This document shows, in pieces, positions 36,103-44,400 of a DNA stretch of 64,000 bases. The notes beneath the pieces were generated by a model that had not been told where the DNA came from, made no database searches, and saw nothing but the letters and a program-made list of their open reading frames with translations. The stretch is from an uncultured Bradyrhizobium sp. (GTDB taxonomy: Bacteria > Pseudomonadota > Alphaproteobacteria > Rhizobiales > Xanthobacteraceae): NCBI RefSeq assembly GCF_936928535.1, contig NZ_CAKZHY010000093.1:124001-188000 (forward strand), in the 5' to 3' direction. Every line of letters begins with the position of its first letter. Position 1 is the stretch's first letter. The position numbers and the translations under genes are program-made.

Positions 36103-37305
36103 TCAGGCTGCGGAGCGGATCAGGCTGCGGTGATGGGGCGGCAGCGGCCGGGAGAGCGTGGTGATCAGCTCCTGGATCGAACTCAAATTATGTACCGGGC
36201 GGAATTCGTCAACGTGCGGAAGCATCATTTTGATGCCCTGGGCCTTGGCCTCGAAGCCGCCAAACCGCAGCAGCGGGTTGAGCCAGATCAGCCGCCGGCA
36301 GGAGCGGTGCAGCCGGTCCATCTCGAAAGCGAGCCTGGAATCGGCCTCCCGCTCCAGTCCGTCGGAGATCAAGAGCACGATGGCGCCCTGGCTCAGCACC
36401 CGCCGTGCCCACAATTTGTTGAAGTTGTGCAGCGAGGCCGAAATCCTCGTGCCGCCGGCCCAGTCTTCCACCGCCGCCGAGCAGCTCGCCAGCGCCTCGT
36501 CGGGATCGCGTTGGCGCAGCGCGCGCGTCACATTGGTGAGCCGGGTGCCGAACAGGAACACCGAGACACGCTTGCGCGCATCGCCAATGGCGTGAAGGAA
36601 GTGCAGGAACAGGCGGGTGTACTCGCTCATCGAGCCGGAGATGTCGAGCAGCGCCACGATGGGGGCCGGCTTCTCGATCCGCCCGAGGCGATGGATGTCG
36701 ATGATATCGCCGCCGGTGCGTAAGGATGCGCGCAGTGTGCGGCGCATGTCGAGCCGCAGGCCACGTCGGTCGGGCTGGTGCCGGCGCGTCAGCAATTCCG
36801 CCTGCGGCAGCCGCATCATCTCGATGGCGCGGAGCGCCTCCGCGATCTCGGCGGCGCTCATTTGCGCAAAATCCTTTTTCTGGAGGATCTCCTTGTCGGA
36901 GACCGAGAGGCGCAGATCCTGCTCCTGATGCTGCGGCGTCTCCGTCATCTTGGGCTGCGACATCGCCTCCTGAACGCGACGCGAGCCGGCCTGCGGCTTC
37001 TTCTTGGCCTGATCCGGCAGCGGCACCGAATCCAGCAGGTGCTTCCATTCTTCGGAAGGCCGGAAGAACAGGTTGAAGGCCTGCTTGAAGATCAGCGCAT
37101 GCTCATGGCGCTTGACGAAGATCGCCTCCAGCGTGGTGAAGACGTCCGCACGGTTGCCGATGTCGATCACCTGTAGCGCGCTCATGGCATCGATGACGGC
37201 GCCAGGGCCCACCGGCATGCCGGCCGAGCGGAGCGCGCGGGCAAAGCCGACGATGTTGTCGGCGAACTGCTCGGTCTTTTCAGGCGCGAGGTGGTTGATG
37301 GCCAT
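36103..37305 (-). CDS. coxE: CoxE-type VWA-domain protein
   Basis: A 400-aa protein with a MIDAS-type VWA domain in the C-terminal half: D221, S223 and S225 in LLDISGSMSEYT, followed by the remaining VWA strands. The N-terminal part is helical and resembles CoxE of CO dehydrogenase clusters. CoxE acts with the MoxR-type ATPase CoxD to assemble the Mo/Cu active site. It is separated from coxD by 127 bp that hold a REP-like palindrome. Confidence 0.9.
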   Translation of the reverse strand: MAINHLAPEKTEQFADNIVGFARALRSAGMPVGPGAVIDAMSALQVIDIGNRADVFTTLEAIFVKRHEHALIFKQAFNLFFRPSEEWKHLLDSVPLPDQAKKKPQAGSRRVQEAMSQPKMTETPQHQEQDLRLSVSDKEILQKKDFAQMSAAEIAEALRAIEMMRLPQAELLTRRHQPDRRGLRLDMRRTLRASLRTGGDIIDIHRLGRIEKPAPIVALLDISGSMSEYTRLFLHFLHAIGDARKRVSVFLFGTRLTNVTRALRQRDPDEALASCSAAVEDWAGGTRISASLHNFNKLWARRVLSQGAIVLLISDGLEREADSRLAFEMDRLHRSCRRLIWLNPLLRFGGFEAKAQGIKMMLPHVDEFRPVHNLSSIQELITTLSRPLPPHHRSLIRSAA

Positions 37306-37325
37306 GGTCTCGTATCCATCCTCTC

Positions 37326-37429
37326 GTCATTCCGGGGCGATGCGCAGCATCGGACCCGGAATCCATTCGTCCACCGTCATGACTGCACAATGGATTCCAG
37401 GTTCGCGCTGACGCGCGCCCCGGAATGAC
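37326..37429. repeat. REP-like palindrome copy B
   Basis: A 104-bp element with the same ends (GTCATTCCGGGGC, GCCCCGGAATGAC) and inner arms as copy A. It sits in the gap between coxD and coxE inside one operon. Confidence 0.9.
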
Positions 37430-37432
37430 GAG

Positions 37433-38338
37433 CTAGTCGCTCGTCGCGTCCTTCAGCACCTTCTGCAAGGTGTCGCCCTGCATCCGCGTGATGTCGTCCT
37501 GGTACTTGAGCAGCGCACCCAGCGTGTCGCCGACCACTTGCGGGGTCAGCGAGCGGGCATCGAGCTCGGACAGCGCGGTGGCCCAGTCGATGGTTTCGGC
37601 GACACCGGGCGACTTGTAGAAGTCCTGGTTGCGCAGCGCCTGCACGAAGCGCACGACCTGCTGCGACAGTTTTGCCGAGATGCCGGGCACGCGCGTCTTG
37701 ACGATCGCGAGCTCGCGGTCCGCGGCGGGATAGTCGACCCAGTGATAGAGACAGCGCCGCTTCAGGGCGTCGTGAATCTCGCGCGTGCGGTTGGACGTGA
37801 TGATGACGATCGGCGGATGCGGCGCCTTCACGGTGCCGAATTCGGGGATCGTCACCTGGAAGTCGCTGAGGATTTCCAGGAGATACGCCTCGAACGCCTC
37901 GTCGGCACGGTCGAGCTCGTCGATCAGTAGCACCGGGGGGCCTGCGACATCAGGCTCCAGCGCCTGCAGCAGCGGCCGCTTGATCATGTAGCGGTCGGCG
38001 AAGATGTCGCTCGACAGCTGCTCGCGATCGGTGTCGCCGGCGGCTTCCGCCATCCGGATCGCGATCATCTGCGCGGCGCTGTTCCACTCATAGACCGCGG
38101 AGGAGACGTCGAGGCCCTCGTAGCACTGCAGGCGGATCAGCTTCCGCCCCAGAGCGGCCGAGAGGACCTTCGCGATCTCGGTCTTGCCGACGCCGGCCTC
38201 GCCTTCCAGGAACAGCGGCCGCCCCATGCGCAGCGAGAGATACGTCACCGTCGCCAGCGACCGCTCGGCCAGATAGCCGCGCGACGTCAAGAGTTCGAGC
38301 ATCGCATCGACCGATGCCGGCAGGGTCGCTGAAGTCAT
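37433..38338 (-). CDS. coxD: CoxD-type MoxR AAA+ ATPase
   Basis: A 301-aa AAA+ ATPase of the MoxR family. Walker A GEAGVGKTE (46-54), Walker B LLIDELDRAD and sensor region IITSNRTREIHDALKRRC are present. In CO dehydrogenase maturation CoxD is a chaperone-like ATPase working with CoxE. Its gene begins 60 bp after the FAD-subunit gene, and the order coxM-coxD-coxE fits the cox operon except that coxL is not here. Confidence 0.92.
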   Translation of the reverse strand: MTSATLPASVDAMLELLTSRGYLAERSLATVTYLSLRMGRPLFLEGEAGVGKTEIAKVLSAALGRKLIRLQCYEGLDVSSAVYEWNSAAQMIAIRMAEAAGDTDREQLSSDIFADRYMIKRPLLQALEPDVAGPPVLLIDELDRADEAFEAYLLEILSDFQVTIPEFGTVKAPHPPIVIITSNRTREIHDALKRRCLYHWVDYPAADRELAIVKTRVPGISAKLSQQVVRFVQALRNQDFYKSPGVAETIDWATALSELDARSLTPQVVGDTLGALLKYQDDITRMQGDTLQKVLKDATSD

Positions 38339-38398
38339 GAAAAAGCCAGTCTCGCTACGCCCTCACCGGGACAAGTTTGGCCGAGGCGTGAGGATCCC

Positions 38399-39205
38399 TC
38401 ACCCTTTGGCATTGGCGGCATCGAGGGCGCGCCGGGTCAGCACGCCGATCAGATGCGCGCGGTATTCGGCGCTGCCGTGAATATCGCTGTTCAGCCCTTC
38501 CGCCGGCACCTCGATGCCTTCGATCGCCTTCGACGCAAAGCGCTTCTTCAGCGCTTCCTCGAACGCCTCGACGCGGAACACGCCGTCCGAACCGGCACCG
38601 GTGACGGCGACGCGCACGTCCGATGGACGCCGCGCCACGAACACACCGACCAGCGCGTAACGCGAAGCCTGATTGCGGAACTTGATGTAGGCGGCCTTCT
38701 TCGGCAGCGGGAACATCACCTTGGTGATGATCTCGTCGGCTTCGAGCGCGGTCGAGAACAGGCCCTGGAAAAACTCCTCGGCCTTGAGGCGGCGCTTGTT
38801 GGTGACGATGGTGGCGCCGAGCGCGAGGACGGCGGCCGGATAGTCCGCTGTCGGATCGTTGTTGGCTAGCGAGCCGCCGATCGTGCCCTTGTGACGCACC
38901 GCGGGATCGCCGATCTGGCTGGCGAGATTGGCAAGCGCCGGAATGGCTTCACCGACGATGGCCGAGGTCGCGACCTCGGCATGCTTGGCGGTGGCGCCGA
39001 TCACCAGCGACCGGCCCTTCATCTCGATCGTGTTCAGCCCCTCGATGTGAGAGAGGTCGACCAGATGCGGCGGGCTGGCGAGCCGCTGCTTCATGACCGG
39101 AATCAGCGTGTGGCCGCCGGCGACCAGCTTGGCGTCTTCGTTCTTCACCAGCAGATTGGCGGCCTGCCGGACGGTCCCGGGGCGATGGTATTTGAATTCG
39201 TACAT
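38399..39205 (-). CDS. coxM: CO-dehydrogenase-type FAD-binding subunit (CoxM)
   Basis: A 268-aa FAD-domain protein of the xanthine dehydrogenase/CO dehydrogenase medium subunit family. LVAGGHTLIPVMKQRL and GTIGGSLANNDPTADYPAAVLAL are the two FAD-binding motifs. It would take electrons from the 2Fe-2S subunit encoded 30 bp upstream. In the usual form the large molybdenum subunit gene is adjacent; it is missing. Confidence 0.92.
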   Translation of the reverse strand: MYEFKYHRPGTVRQAANLLVKNEDAKLVAGGHTLIPVMKQRLASPPHLVDLSHIEGLNTIEMKGRSLVIGATAKHAEVATSAIVGEAIPALANLASQIGDPAVRHKGTIGGSLANNDPTADYPAAVLALGATIVTNKRRLKAEEFFQGLFSTALEADEIITKVMFPLPKKAAYIKFRNQASRYALVGVFVARRPSDVRVAVTGAGSDGVFRVEAFEEALKKRFASKAIEGIEVPAEGLNSDIHGSAEYRAHLIGVLTRRALDAANAKG

Positions 39206-39235
39206 GAGGGTGTCCTGATCGCGGAGGGCGCGCGG

Positions 39236-39721
<486 letters not shown>

Positions 39722-39785
39722 AAGCACTCTCTATCAGCGCCCCAACGGGTCCCGTCGAAGCGGTTCTTTCTTATAATTATTCCAA

Positions 39786-39826
39786 CCCATCATATGGGCC
39801 ATTATGGCCGGGGGCAATATTGCCCC
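39786..39826. promoter_or_regulatory. Three consecutive palindromes upstream of coxS
   Basis: CCCATCATATGGG (39786-39798), GGCCATTATGGCC (39797-39809) and GGGGCAATATTGCCCC (39811-39826) follow one another almost without gaps. They lie between the 3' end of coxG and the coxS start and could be operator sites or a regulatory hairpin in the coxG-coxS message. Confidence 0.55.
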
Positions 39827-39859
39827 AAGCGCAAGGCGCCATGACGAAACGCTAGAGCC

Positions 39860-40306
39860 TCAGCCCTGTACCGCCTTGACGAAGTTCGCGAAAAATTCGT
39901 CCGCCAGCTTCTTGGCGGTGCCGTTGATCAGACGCTGCCCGAGCTGCGCCAACTTGCCGCCGATCTGCGCCTCGACGTCATAGGAGAGCAGCGTGCCGCC
40001 ATCCTTCTCGGCGAGCCTCACGGCGGCGCCGCCCTTGGCAAAGCCGGCCACCCCGCCCTCGCCTTCGCCCGAGATCTTGTAGCCGTTTGGCGGGTCGAGA
40101 TCCGAGAGCATCACCTTGCCCTTGAAGCGCGCCGAGACCGGGCCGACCTTCATTTTCGCGGTCGCACGAAAGCCGCCGTCCTCGGTCTTCTCCAGCTCCT
40201 CGCAGCCGGGGATGCAGGCCTTCAGCACCGCGGGATCGTTGAGCTTCTCCCAGACGGCCTCGCGCGGCGCCGCAAGCTGGACTTCGCCGTTCATCGTCAT
40301 GGCCAT
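39860..40306 (-). CDS. coxG: CoxG-like SRPBCC protein
   Basis: A 148-aa START-like protein of the CoxG family (MNGEVQLAAPREAVWEKLNDPAVLKACIPGCEEL; LLSYDVEAQIGGKLAQLGQRLI). In carboxydotrophs CoxG helps anchor CO dehydrogenase to the membrane or bind a quinone. The start at 40306 has GGAGG at good spacing, whereas the ORF start at 40387 lies in the shared promoter region. It is the first gene of the leftward cox-type cluster and divergent from pcaB. Confidence 0.9.
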   Translation of the reverse strand: MAMTMNGEVQLAAPREAVWEKLNDPAVLKACIPGCEELEKTEDGGFRATAKMKVGPVSARFKGKVMLSDLDPPNGYKISGEGEGGVAGFAKGGAAVRLAEKDGGTLLSYDVEAQIGGKLAQLGQRLINGTAKKLADEFFANFVKAVQG

Positions 40307-40377
40307 GGGCTGCCTCCGGGATCGCAAAAGGTGGGGATGCTCAAGTAACGCAGGGAGGCCGCAAAGAAAAGGGTACC

Positions 40378-40402
40378 CCACGGTCACGTGGAATGCATAT
40401 TC
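40378..40402. promoter_or_regulatory. Palindromes in the coxG-pcaB divergent promoter
   Basis: CCACGGTCACGTGG (40378-40391) has 5-bp arms around GTCA, and GAATGCATATTC (40391-40402) adjoins it. The pair lies in the 182-bp gap that must hold promoters for coxG and pcaB. The binder is unknown. Confidence 0.4.
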
Positions 40403-40488
40403 GCACCTGCAAAAAGTCTTGTGCTGATCGTCAGGGATTGGCAGAGCCGGGGCATGGTGATTAGGTCGCTATCCAGGACTTGCGCAAC

Positions 40489-41844
40489 ATGAGCACAGCC
40501 CTCTCCCCCCTGCTTGCGCCGATGCTGTCGAGCGCAGCCATGCGCGCCGTCTGCGACGACCGGACCACGCTGCAAAACATGCTCGATTTCGAGGCAGCCC
40601 TGGCCCGTGCCGAAGCCGCCACAGGCGTGATTCCTGCAGCCGCGGTGGGTCCGATCGCAACCGCCTGCAAGGCTGATTCCTTCGACATGGCCGCCCTGGC
40701 CGAGGCTGCCACCCGGTCGGGCAATCTCGCGATTCCGCTGGTCAAGATGCTGACCGCCAATGTCGGCAAAGCCGACAGCGATGCCGCGCGCTACGTGCAT
40801 TGGGGCGCAACCAGCCAGGACGTCATCGACACCGCGACCATGCTGGCACTTCGTGCCGCAATCGATGCGCTCGATGCCGACCTCAGCCGCGCCATCAAGG
40901 GCTTTGCCGCGCTCGCGCGCGCCCATCGCAACACGGCGATGGTGGCGCGGACCTGGCTCCAGCACGCGCTGCCGATGCCATTCGGCCTCAAGGCCGCTGA
41001 ATATGCATCGAGCCTCGCGCGGGCCCGCTGCCGCCTTCGGCGGCTCCGCCGCGAGGGCCTCGCGTTGCAATTCGGCGGCGCCGCCGGCACGCTCGCCGCA
41101 CTCGGCGACGAGGGGCTCGCGGTCGCCGAACGGCTGGCGCAGGAGTTGAACCTGCCGCTGCCCGAGGCGCCCTGGCACACCCATCGCGACCGTATCGCCG
41201 AGGCGGCATCAAGCTTTGCGATCCTTGCCGGCAGCTGCGGCAAGATCGCGCGCGACGTCTCGCTGATGATGCAGACCGATGTCGGCGAAGCGTTCGAGCC
41301 GGCCGGCGAAGGCCGCGGTGGCTCCTCGACCATGCCGCACAAGCGCAATCCGGTCGCGGCCGCAAGCGCGCTCGGCTGCGCGACCATGGCCCCGCAGCTC
41401 ACAGCTACGATTCTTGCCGCACAGGTGCAGGACCACGAGCGCAGCGCCGGGCCCTGGCATGCGGAATGGCCCACGCTGCCGCAATTGATGCTGGTCACAT
41501 CAGGCGCGCTGGCCGCCATCGTCGACATCGCCGAAGGCCTCGAGGTCGATGCCGCGCGCATGCGCAGCAATCTCGATACGACGCACGGGCTGATCATGGC
41601 GGAAGCCGTCACCTTTGCGCTGGCCGACAAGATCGGCAAGAGCGAGGCGCATCACCTGATCGAGGCCGCGAGCAAGCGCGCGGTCGCCGAGAAGAAGCAC
41701 CTGCGCGACATTCTCGCCGCCGATTCGCAGGTCACTGCGCATCTGACGCCTGAGAAAATTGCGGCATTGTTAGAGCCGATGGCCTATCAAGGAGCTTCTC
41801 AAGCTCTGATCGACCGGCTGCTCGACAGCCTCGAGCGCGAATAG
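40489..41844 (+). CDS. pcaB: 3-carboxy-cis,cis-muconate cycloisomerase
   Basis: A 451-aa enzyme of the fumarase/aspartase superfamily that converts 3-carboxymuconate to 4-carboxymuconolactone in the protocatechuate branch of the beta-ketoadipate pathway. GEGRGGSSTMPHKRNP is the superfamily signature, and VHWGATSQDVIDTA is the second conserved region. The ATG at 40489 is preferred to the TTG at 40480. The pcaD and pcaC genes follow, which fixes the identity. Confidence 0.93.
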   Translation: MSTALSPLLAPMLSSAAMRAVCDDRTTLQNMLDFEAALARAEAATGVIPAAAVGPIATACKADSFDMAALAEAATRSGNLAIPLVKMLTANVGKADSDAARYVHWGATSQDVIDTATMLALRAAIDALDADLSRAIKGFAALARAHRNTAMVARTWLQHALPMPFGLKAAEYASSLARARCRLRRLRREGLALQFGGAAGTLAALGDEGLAVAERLAQELNLPLPEAPWHTHRDRIAEAASSFAILAGSCGKIARDVSLMMQTDVGEAFEPAGEGRGGSSTMPHKRNPVAAASALGCATMAPQLTATILAAQVQDHERSAGPWHAEWPTLPQLMLVTSGALAAIVDIAEGLEVDAARMRSNLDTTHGLIMAEAVTFALADKIGKSEAHHLIEAASKRAVAEKKHLRDILAADSQVTAHLTPEKIAALLEPMAYQGASQALIDRLLDSLERE

Positions 41845-41879
41845 AGCAGCCCCGAGCGAAAGTAACACGGAGACGCCGC

Positions 41880-42662
41880 ATGCCCATGATCGATGCCGAC
41901 GGTTGCCTGATCAACGTCTCCGTCGAGGGCCGCGACGGCGGGCCGACCTTGATGCTCTCGAACTCGCTCGGCTGCACGCTGCAGATGTGGGAGCCGCAGA
42001 TGAAGGCGCTGACGCAGGTGTTCCGCGTCATCCGCTACGATCGCCGCGGCCATGGCAAGTCCAACGTCCCGCCCGGCCCCTATACGATGGAGCGCTTCGG
42101 CCGCGACGTGCTCGCGATCCTCGACGATCTCAACATCGAGAAAGTGCATTGGTGCGGCCTGTCGATGGGTGGCATGGTCGGGCAATGGCTCGGCGCCAAC
42201 GCGCCTGAAAGATTCGGCAAGCTGATCCTCGCCAACACCTCCTGCTACTATGCCGAGCCGACCAGATGGCTGGAGCGCATCGACGCCGTGAAGAAGGGCG
42301 GCATCGCAGCGGTCGCCGATGCCGTGATTGCCGGCTGGCTGACCCAGGATTTCCGCGAGCGCGAGCCTGACATCACCGCCAGAATGAAAGCGATGCTGCT
42401 CGCCACACCCGTCGAGGGCTATCTCGCCTGCTGCGAAGCGCTGTCGACGCTCGATCAACGCGCGCTACTGCCTGACATCAAGAGCCCGACGCTGGTGATC
42501 GCCGGCCGCCATGACCAGGCAACCCCGATCTCGGCGGGCGAGCTGATCCGCTCGAACATTCCCGGCGCCAGCATGACCATCATCGATGCCGCTCACATTT
42601 CCAATGTCGAGCAGCCGCACGCGTTCACCGACGCGGTGGTGGGATTTTTGACGCAGCGGTAG
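41880..42662 (+). CDS. pcaD: 3-oxoadipate enol-lactonase
   Basis: A 260-aa alpha/beta hydrolase that opens 3-oxoadipate enol-lactone. The nucleophile is S95 in GLSMGGMVG, and the other triad members are the Asp in GRHDQATP and the His in AAHISNVEQP. VIRYDRRGHGKS is the family loop. It lies 35 bp after pcaB and is followed by a REP-like palindrome and then pcaC. Confidence 0.93.
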   Translation: MPMIDADGCLINVSVEGRDGGPTLMLSNSLGCTLQMWEPQMKALTQVFRVIRYDRRGHGKSNVPPGPYTMERFGRDVLAILDDLNIEKVHWCGLSMGGMVGQWLGANAPERFGKLILANTSCYYAEPTRWLERIDAVKKGGIAAVADAVIAGWLTQDFREREPDITARMKAMLLATPVEGYLACCEALSTLDQRALLPDIKSPTLVIAGRHDQATPISAGELIRSNIPGASMTIIDAAHISNVEQPHAFTDAVVGFLTQR

Positions 42663-42673
42663 CAGCACCGCCC

Positions 42674-42774
42674 GTCATTCCGGGGCGATGCTAAGCATCG
42701 AACCCGGAATCTCGATCCGCATTTCATTCATTTCGAGATTCCGGGTTCGCCTCTCCGAGGCGCCCCGGAATGAC
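42674..42774. repeat. REP-like palindrome copy C
   Basis: A 101-bp copy of the GTCATTCCGGGGC element. Its middle part differs from copies A and B (inner arms AATCTCGATCCG / TTTCGAGATTCCGGG). It fills the pcaD-pcaC gap, ending 5 bp before the pcaC Shine-Dalgarno sequence. Confidence 0.9.
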
Positions 42775-42792
42775 CGATCAGGAGGAAACACC

Positions 42793-43185
42793 ATGGACGA
42801 TCAGAACCGTCGCGATGCCGGCATGAAGGTGCGCCGAAAAGTGCTGGGCAATGCCTGGGTCGACAAGTCGATCGCGAACCGCAACGCGTTCAACACCGAC
42901 TTCCAGGACATGATCACACGCTATGCCTGGGGCGAGATCTGGACGCGGCCGCATTTCGACGAGCGCACGCGGCGGGTGCTGGTCATCGGCACCATGGTCG
43001 CGCTCGGACAATGGGATGAATTCCGCCTGCACGTGCGCGCGGCGCTGGCCGAGGGCGGCTTCACCCCTGATGACATCAAGGAAATCCTGCTGCAGCAGGC
43101 GATCTATTGCGGCGTTCCGGCGGCGAACCACGCCGTCAAGGAAGCCTCAGCGATTGTGCAGGAGCTCGGCCTCATCAAAGGCTAG
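42793..43185 (+). CDS. pcaC: 4-carboxymuconolactone decarboxylase
   Basis: A 130-aa enzyme of the PcaC/AhpD-like fold that decarboxylates 4-carboxymuconolactone to the enol-lactone used by PcaD. Family segments are FQDMITRYAWGEIWTRPHFDERTR and QQAIYCGVPAANHA. GGAGGAAACACC gives a strong Shine-Dalgarno sequence before the ATG at 42793; the longer ORF runs back through the repeat. It ends 39 bp inside the 3' end of the convergent membrane-protein gene. Confidence 0.94.
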   Translation: MDDQNRRDAGMKVRRKVLGNAWVDKSIANRNAFNTDFQDMITRYAWGEIWTRPHFDERTRRVLVIGTMVALGQWDEFRLHVRAALAEGGFTPDDIKEILLQQAIYCGVPAANHAVKEASAIVQELGLIKG

Positions 43186-43677
43186 CGGTGCGGTATCCGG
43201 AACGGCAAGCGTCTTCGGCGCTTCGGCCGGCCGCTCGATCAGCAGCACAATTGCGGCGCCAAGCAGCAGCAACAGCTCCGTGGCGTGCAACCGAAGGGCG
43301 GCCATCTCGCCGACCTTGGAAGCCATCACCATGCTCGCGAACGAGATCAGGCTGCCGATCGCAAGCGCAATGCTGAGCGCCTCATCGCTCGCCCCGCTCT
43401 TGCGGGTGCGCGGAATGGCCAGAAGCGCAAGTTGGATGGCAAAGAAGGCAACCACGGTCAGCCGTCCCAGCGCCAGCAGCCAGGCGGCGCGCACCGTGCT
43501 CATGCCGGACATCTGCAGCTGGTCGCTGAGGAACAGCGCCACGGCGACACTCGGCCGCTCGTAGAGCCCATGCACCGGTGCGACCATGATGTTGAAAGCG
43601 ACCATCGTCCAGGCCGGGATGAAATAAGCCGCCAGCAGCGCGCCGTTGACCGAGCCGATCCGCCAGTTCCTGAACAT
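43147..43677 (-). CDS. Four-helix membrane protein, unknown function
   Basis: A 176-aa integral membrane protein with four hydrophobic segments (about 10-33, 62-86, 98-122 and 128-148). No domain recognised. Its last 13 codons overlap the last codons of pcaC on the other strand, a genuine tail-to-tail overlap. No operon partner is seen. Confidence rests on the clean membrane pattern. Confidence 0.7.
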   Translation of the reverse strand: MFRNWRIGSVNGALLAAYFIPAWTMVAFNIMVAPVHGLYERPSVAVALFLSDQLQMSGMSTVRAAWLLALGRLTVVAFFAIQLALLAIPRTRKSGASDEALSIALAIGSLISFASMVMASKVGEMAALRLHATELLLLLGAAIVLLIERPAEAPKTLAVPDTAPLAFDEAELLHNR

Positions 43678-43784
43678 GCCGCTTCCCGCTTCGCTTAGTA
43701 TCCGCGCCTTCCCGGAAGGCTTTGCGGGGAGCTAACTCGCATCGGACTATGGCGGCAATTTAAACCCTTTGTTTACCTTAACTG

Positions 43785-43798
43785 ACCTGTTGACAGGT
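43785..43798. promoter_or_regulatory. Short palindrome in AT-rich intergenic DNA
   Basis: ACCTGTTGACAGGT has perfect 6-bp arms and lies in an AT-richer stretch 108 bp upstream of the leftward membrane-protein gene. Possible operator, weak evidence. Confidence 0.35.
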
Positions 43799-43851
43799 TC
43801 GTCGGTCCGGGCGGCTCGAAGAGCCGAACTATGGTGCGCAATTGCGCAGCT

Positions 43852-43900
43852 GAGAATCTCGAGATTCCGGGTCCGATGCTTTGCATCGCCTCGGAATGAC
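43852..43900. repeat. REP-like palindrome copy D (half element)
   Basis: Only the right half of the element is present (GAATCTCGAGATTCCGGGT through TCGGAATGAC). It matches the right half of copy C best, including the CTCGAGATTCCGGG part. Confidence 0.8.
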
Positions 43901-43915
43901 CCGGCATAAGAAAAA

Positions 43916-43937
43916 GGCCCCGCCTTTCGGCGAGGCC
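43916..43937 (-). terminator. Hairpin terminator of the Gln-rich small gene
   Basis: On the minus strand GGCCTCGCC / GGCGGGGCC pair around a GAAA tetraloop and are followed by TTTTTCTTAT. It begins about 24 bp after the stop of the 51-aa gene. Confidence 0.85.
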
Positions 43938-43960
43938 CCACGACGCTACTCCCTGGGCGT

Positions 43961-44116
43961 TCAATCCAGCTTGTTATCCTGCTGCCCGCCCTGCTGCTGC
44001 CCGGGCTTGTCGCCCTGGCGCATCGGATCTTGCTGCTGCTGTCCGGGTTTCTGGCCGCCACCTTGCTGCTGCCCCGGGCGCTGCTGGCCCGGATTCTGGT
44101 TCTGCTGCTTCGTCAT
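43961..44116 (-). CDS. Gln/Gly-rich 51-aa protein
   Basis: Too short for the ORF track, but well supported. ATG at 44116 with GGGAG upstream, and a hairpin terminator just after the stop. The protein is rich in Gln, Gly and Pro, with PGQQ-type motifs repeated about four times (PGQQRPGQQQGG), and is probably disordered. No family recognised. Low-complexity coding sequence is here flanked by proper expression signals. Confidence 0.7.
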   Translation of the reverse strand: MTKQQNQNPGQQRPGQQQGGGQKPGQQQQDPMRQGDKPGQQQGGQQDNKLD

Positions 44117-44400
44117 TGGGGGAAACTCCCTGGTTGGACGTCAGTGGGGAAGACAACGGCTGGCGATGTTTTTGGTTGCTCTGCGGAACCCGGTTCCTCG
44201 CAGGTGCGGAACCGCGCGTCGGTGTCCGACATCGAAATCAACTCTGTACAAGCCTTTATGCCAAGGCATCCCCCGTTGCAGTCGCCAGTTCCCTCCTGTT
44301 ACAAAACTGGAAGAAGAAGGGGCTGCCGGCGCCCGAGAAGAAACGTAAGCACTCTCTCGAATACCTCCCCTTTCAACGTCAGGTTTGGTAACGGCAGCCC

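Noticed and set aside
38339-39235. Search for a coxL-like large subunit in all frames around coxM
   Set aside because: The gaps are 60 bp and 30 bp, and no frame has molybdopterin-binding motifs, so it is truly absent in this stretch.
43747-44061. 104-aa minus-strand ORF
   Set aside because: It runs through a REP half element, a terminator and the Gln-rich gene in another frame, and its translation looks like repeat sequence.
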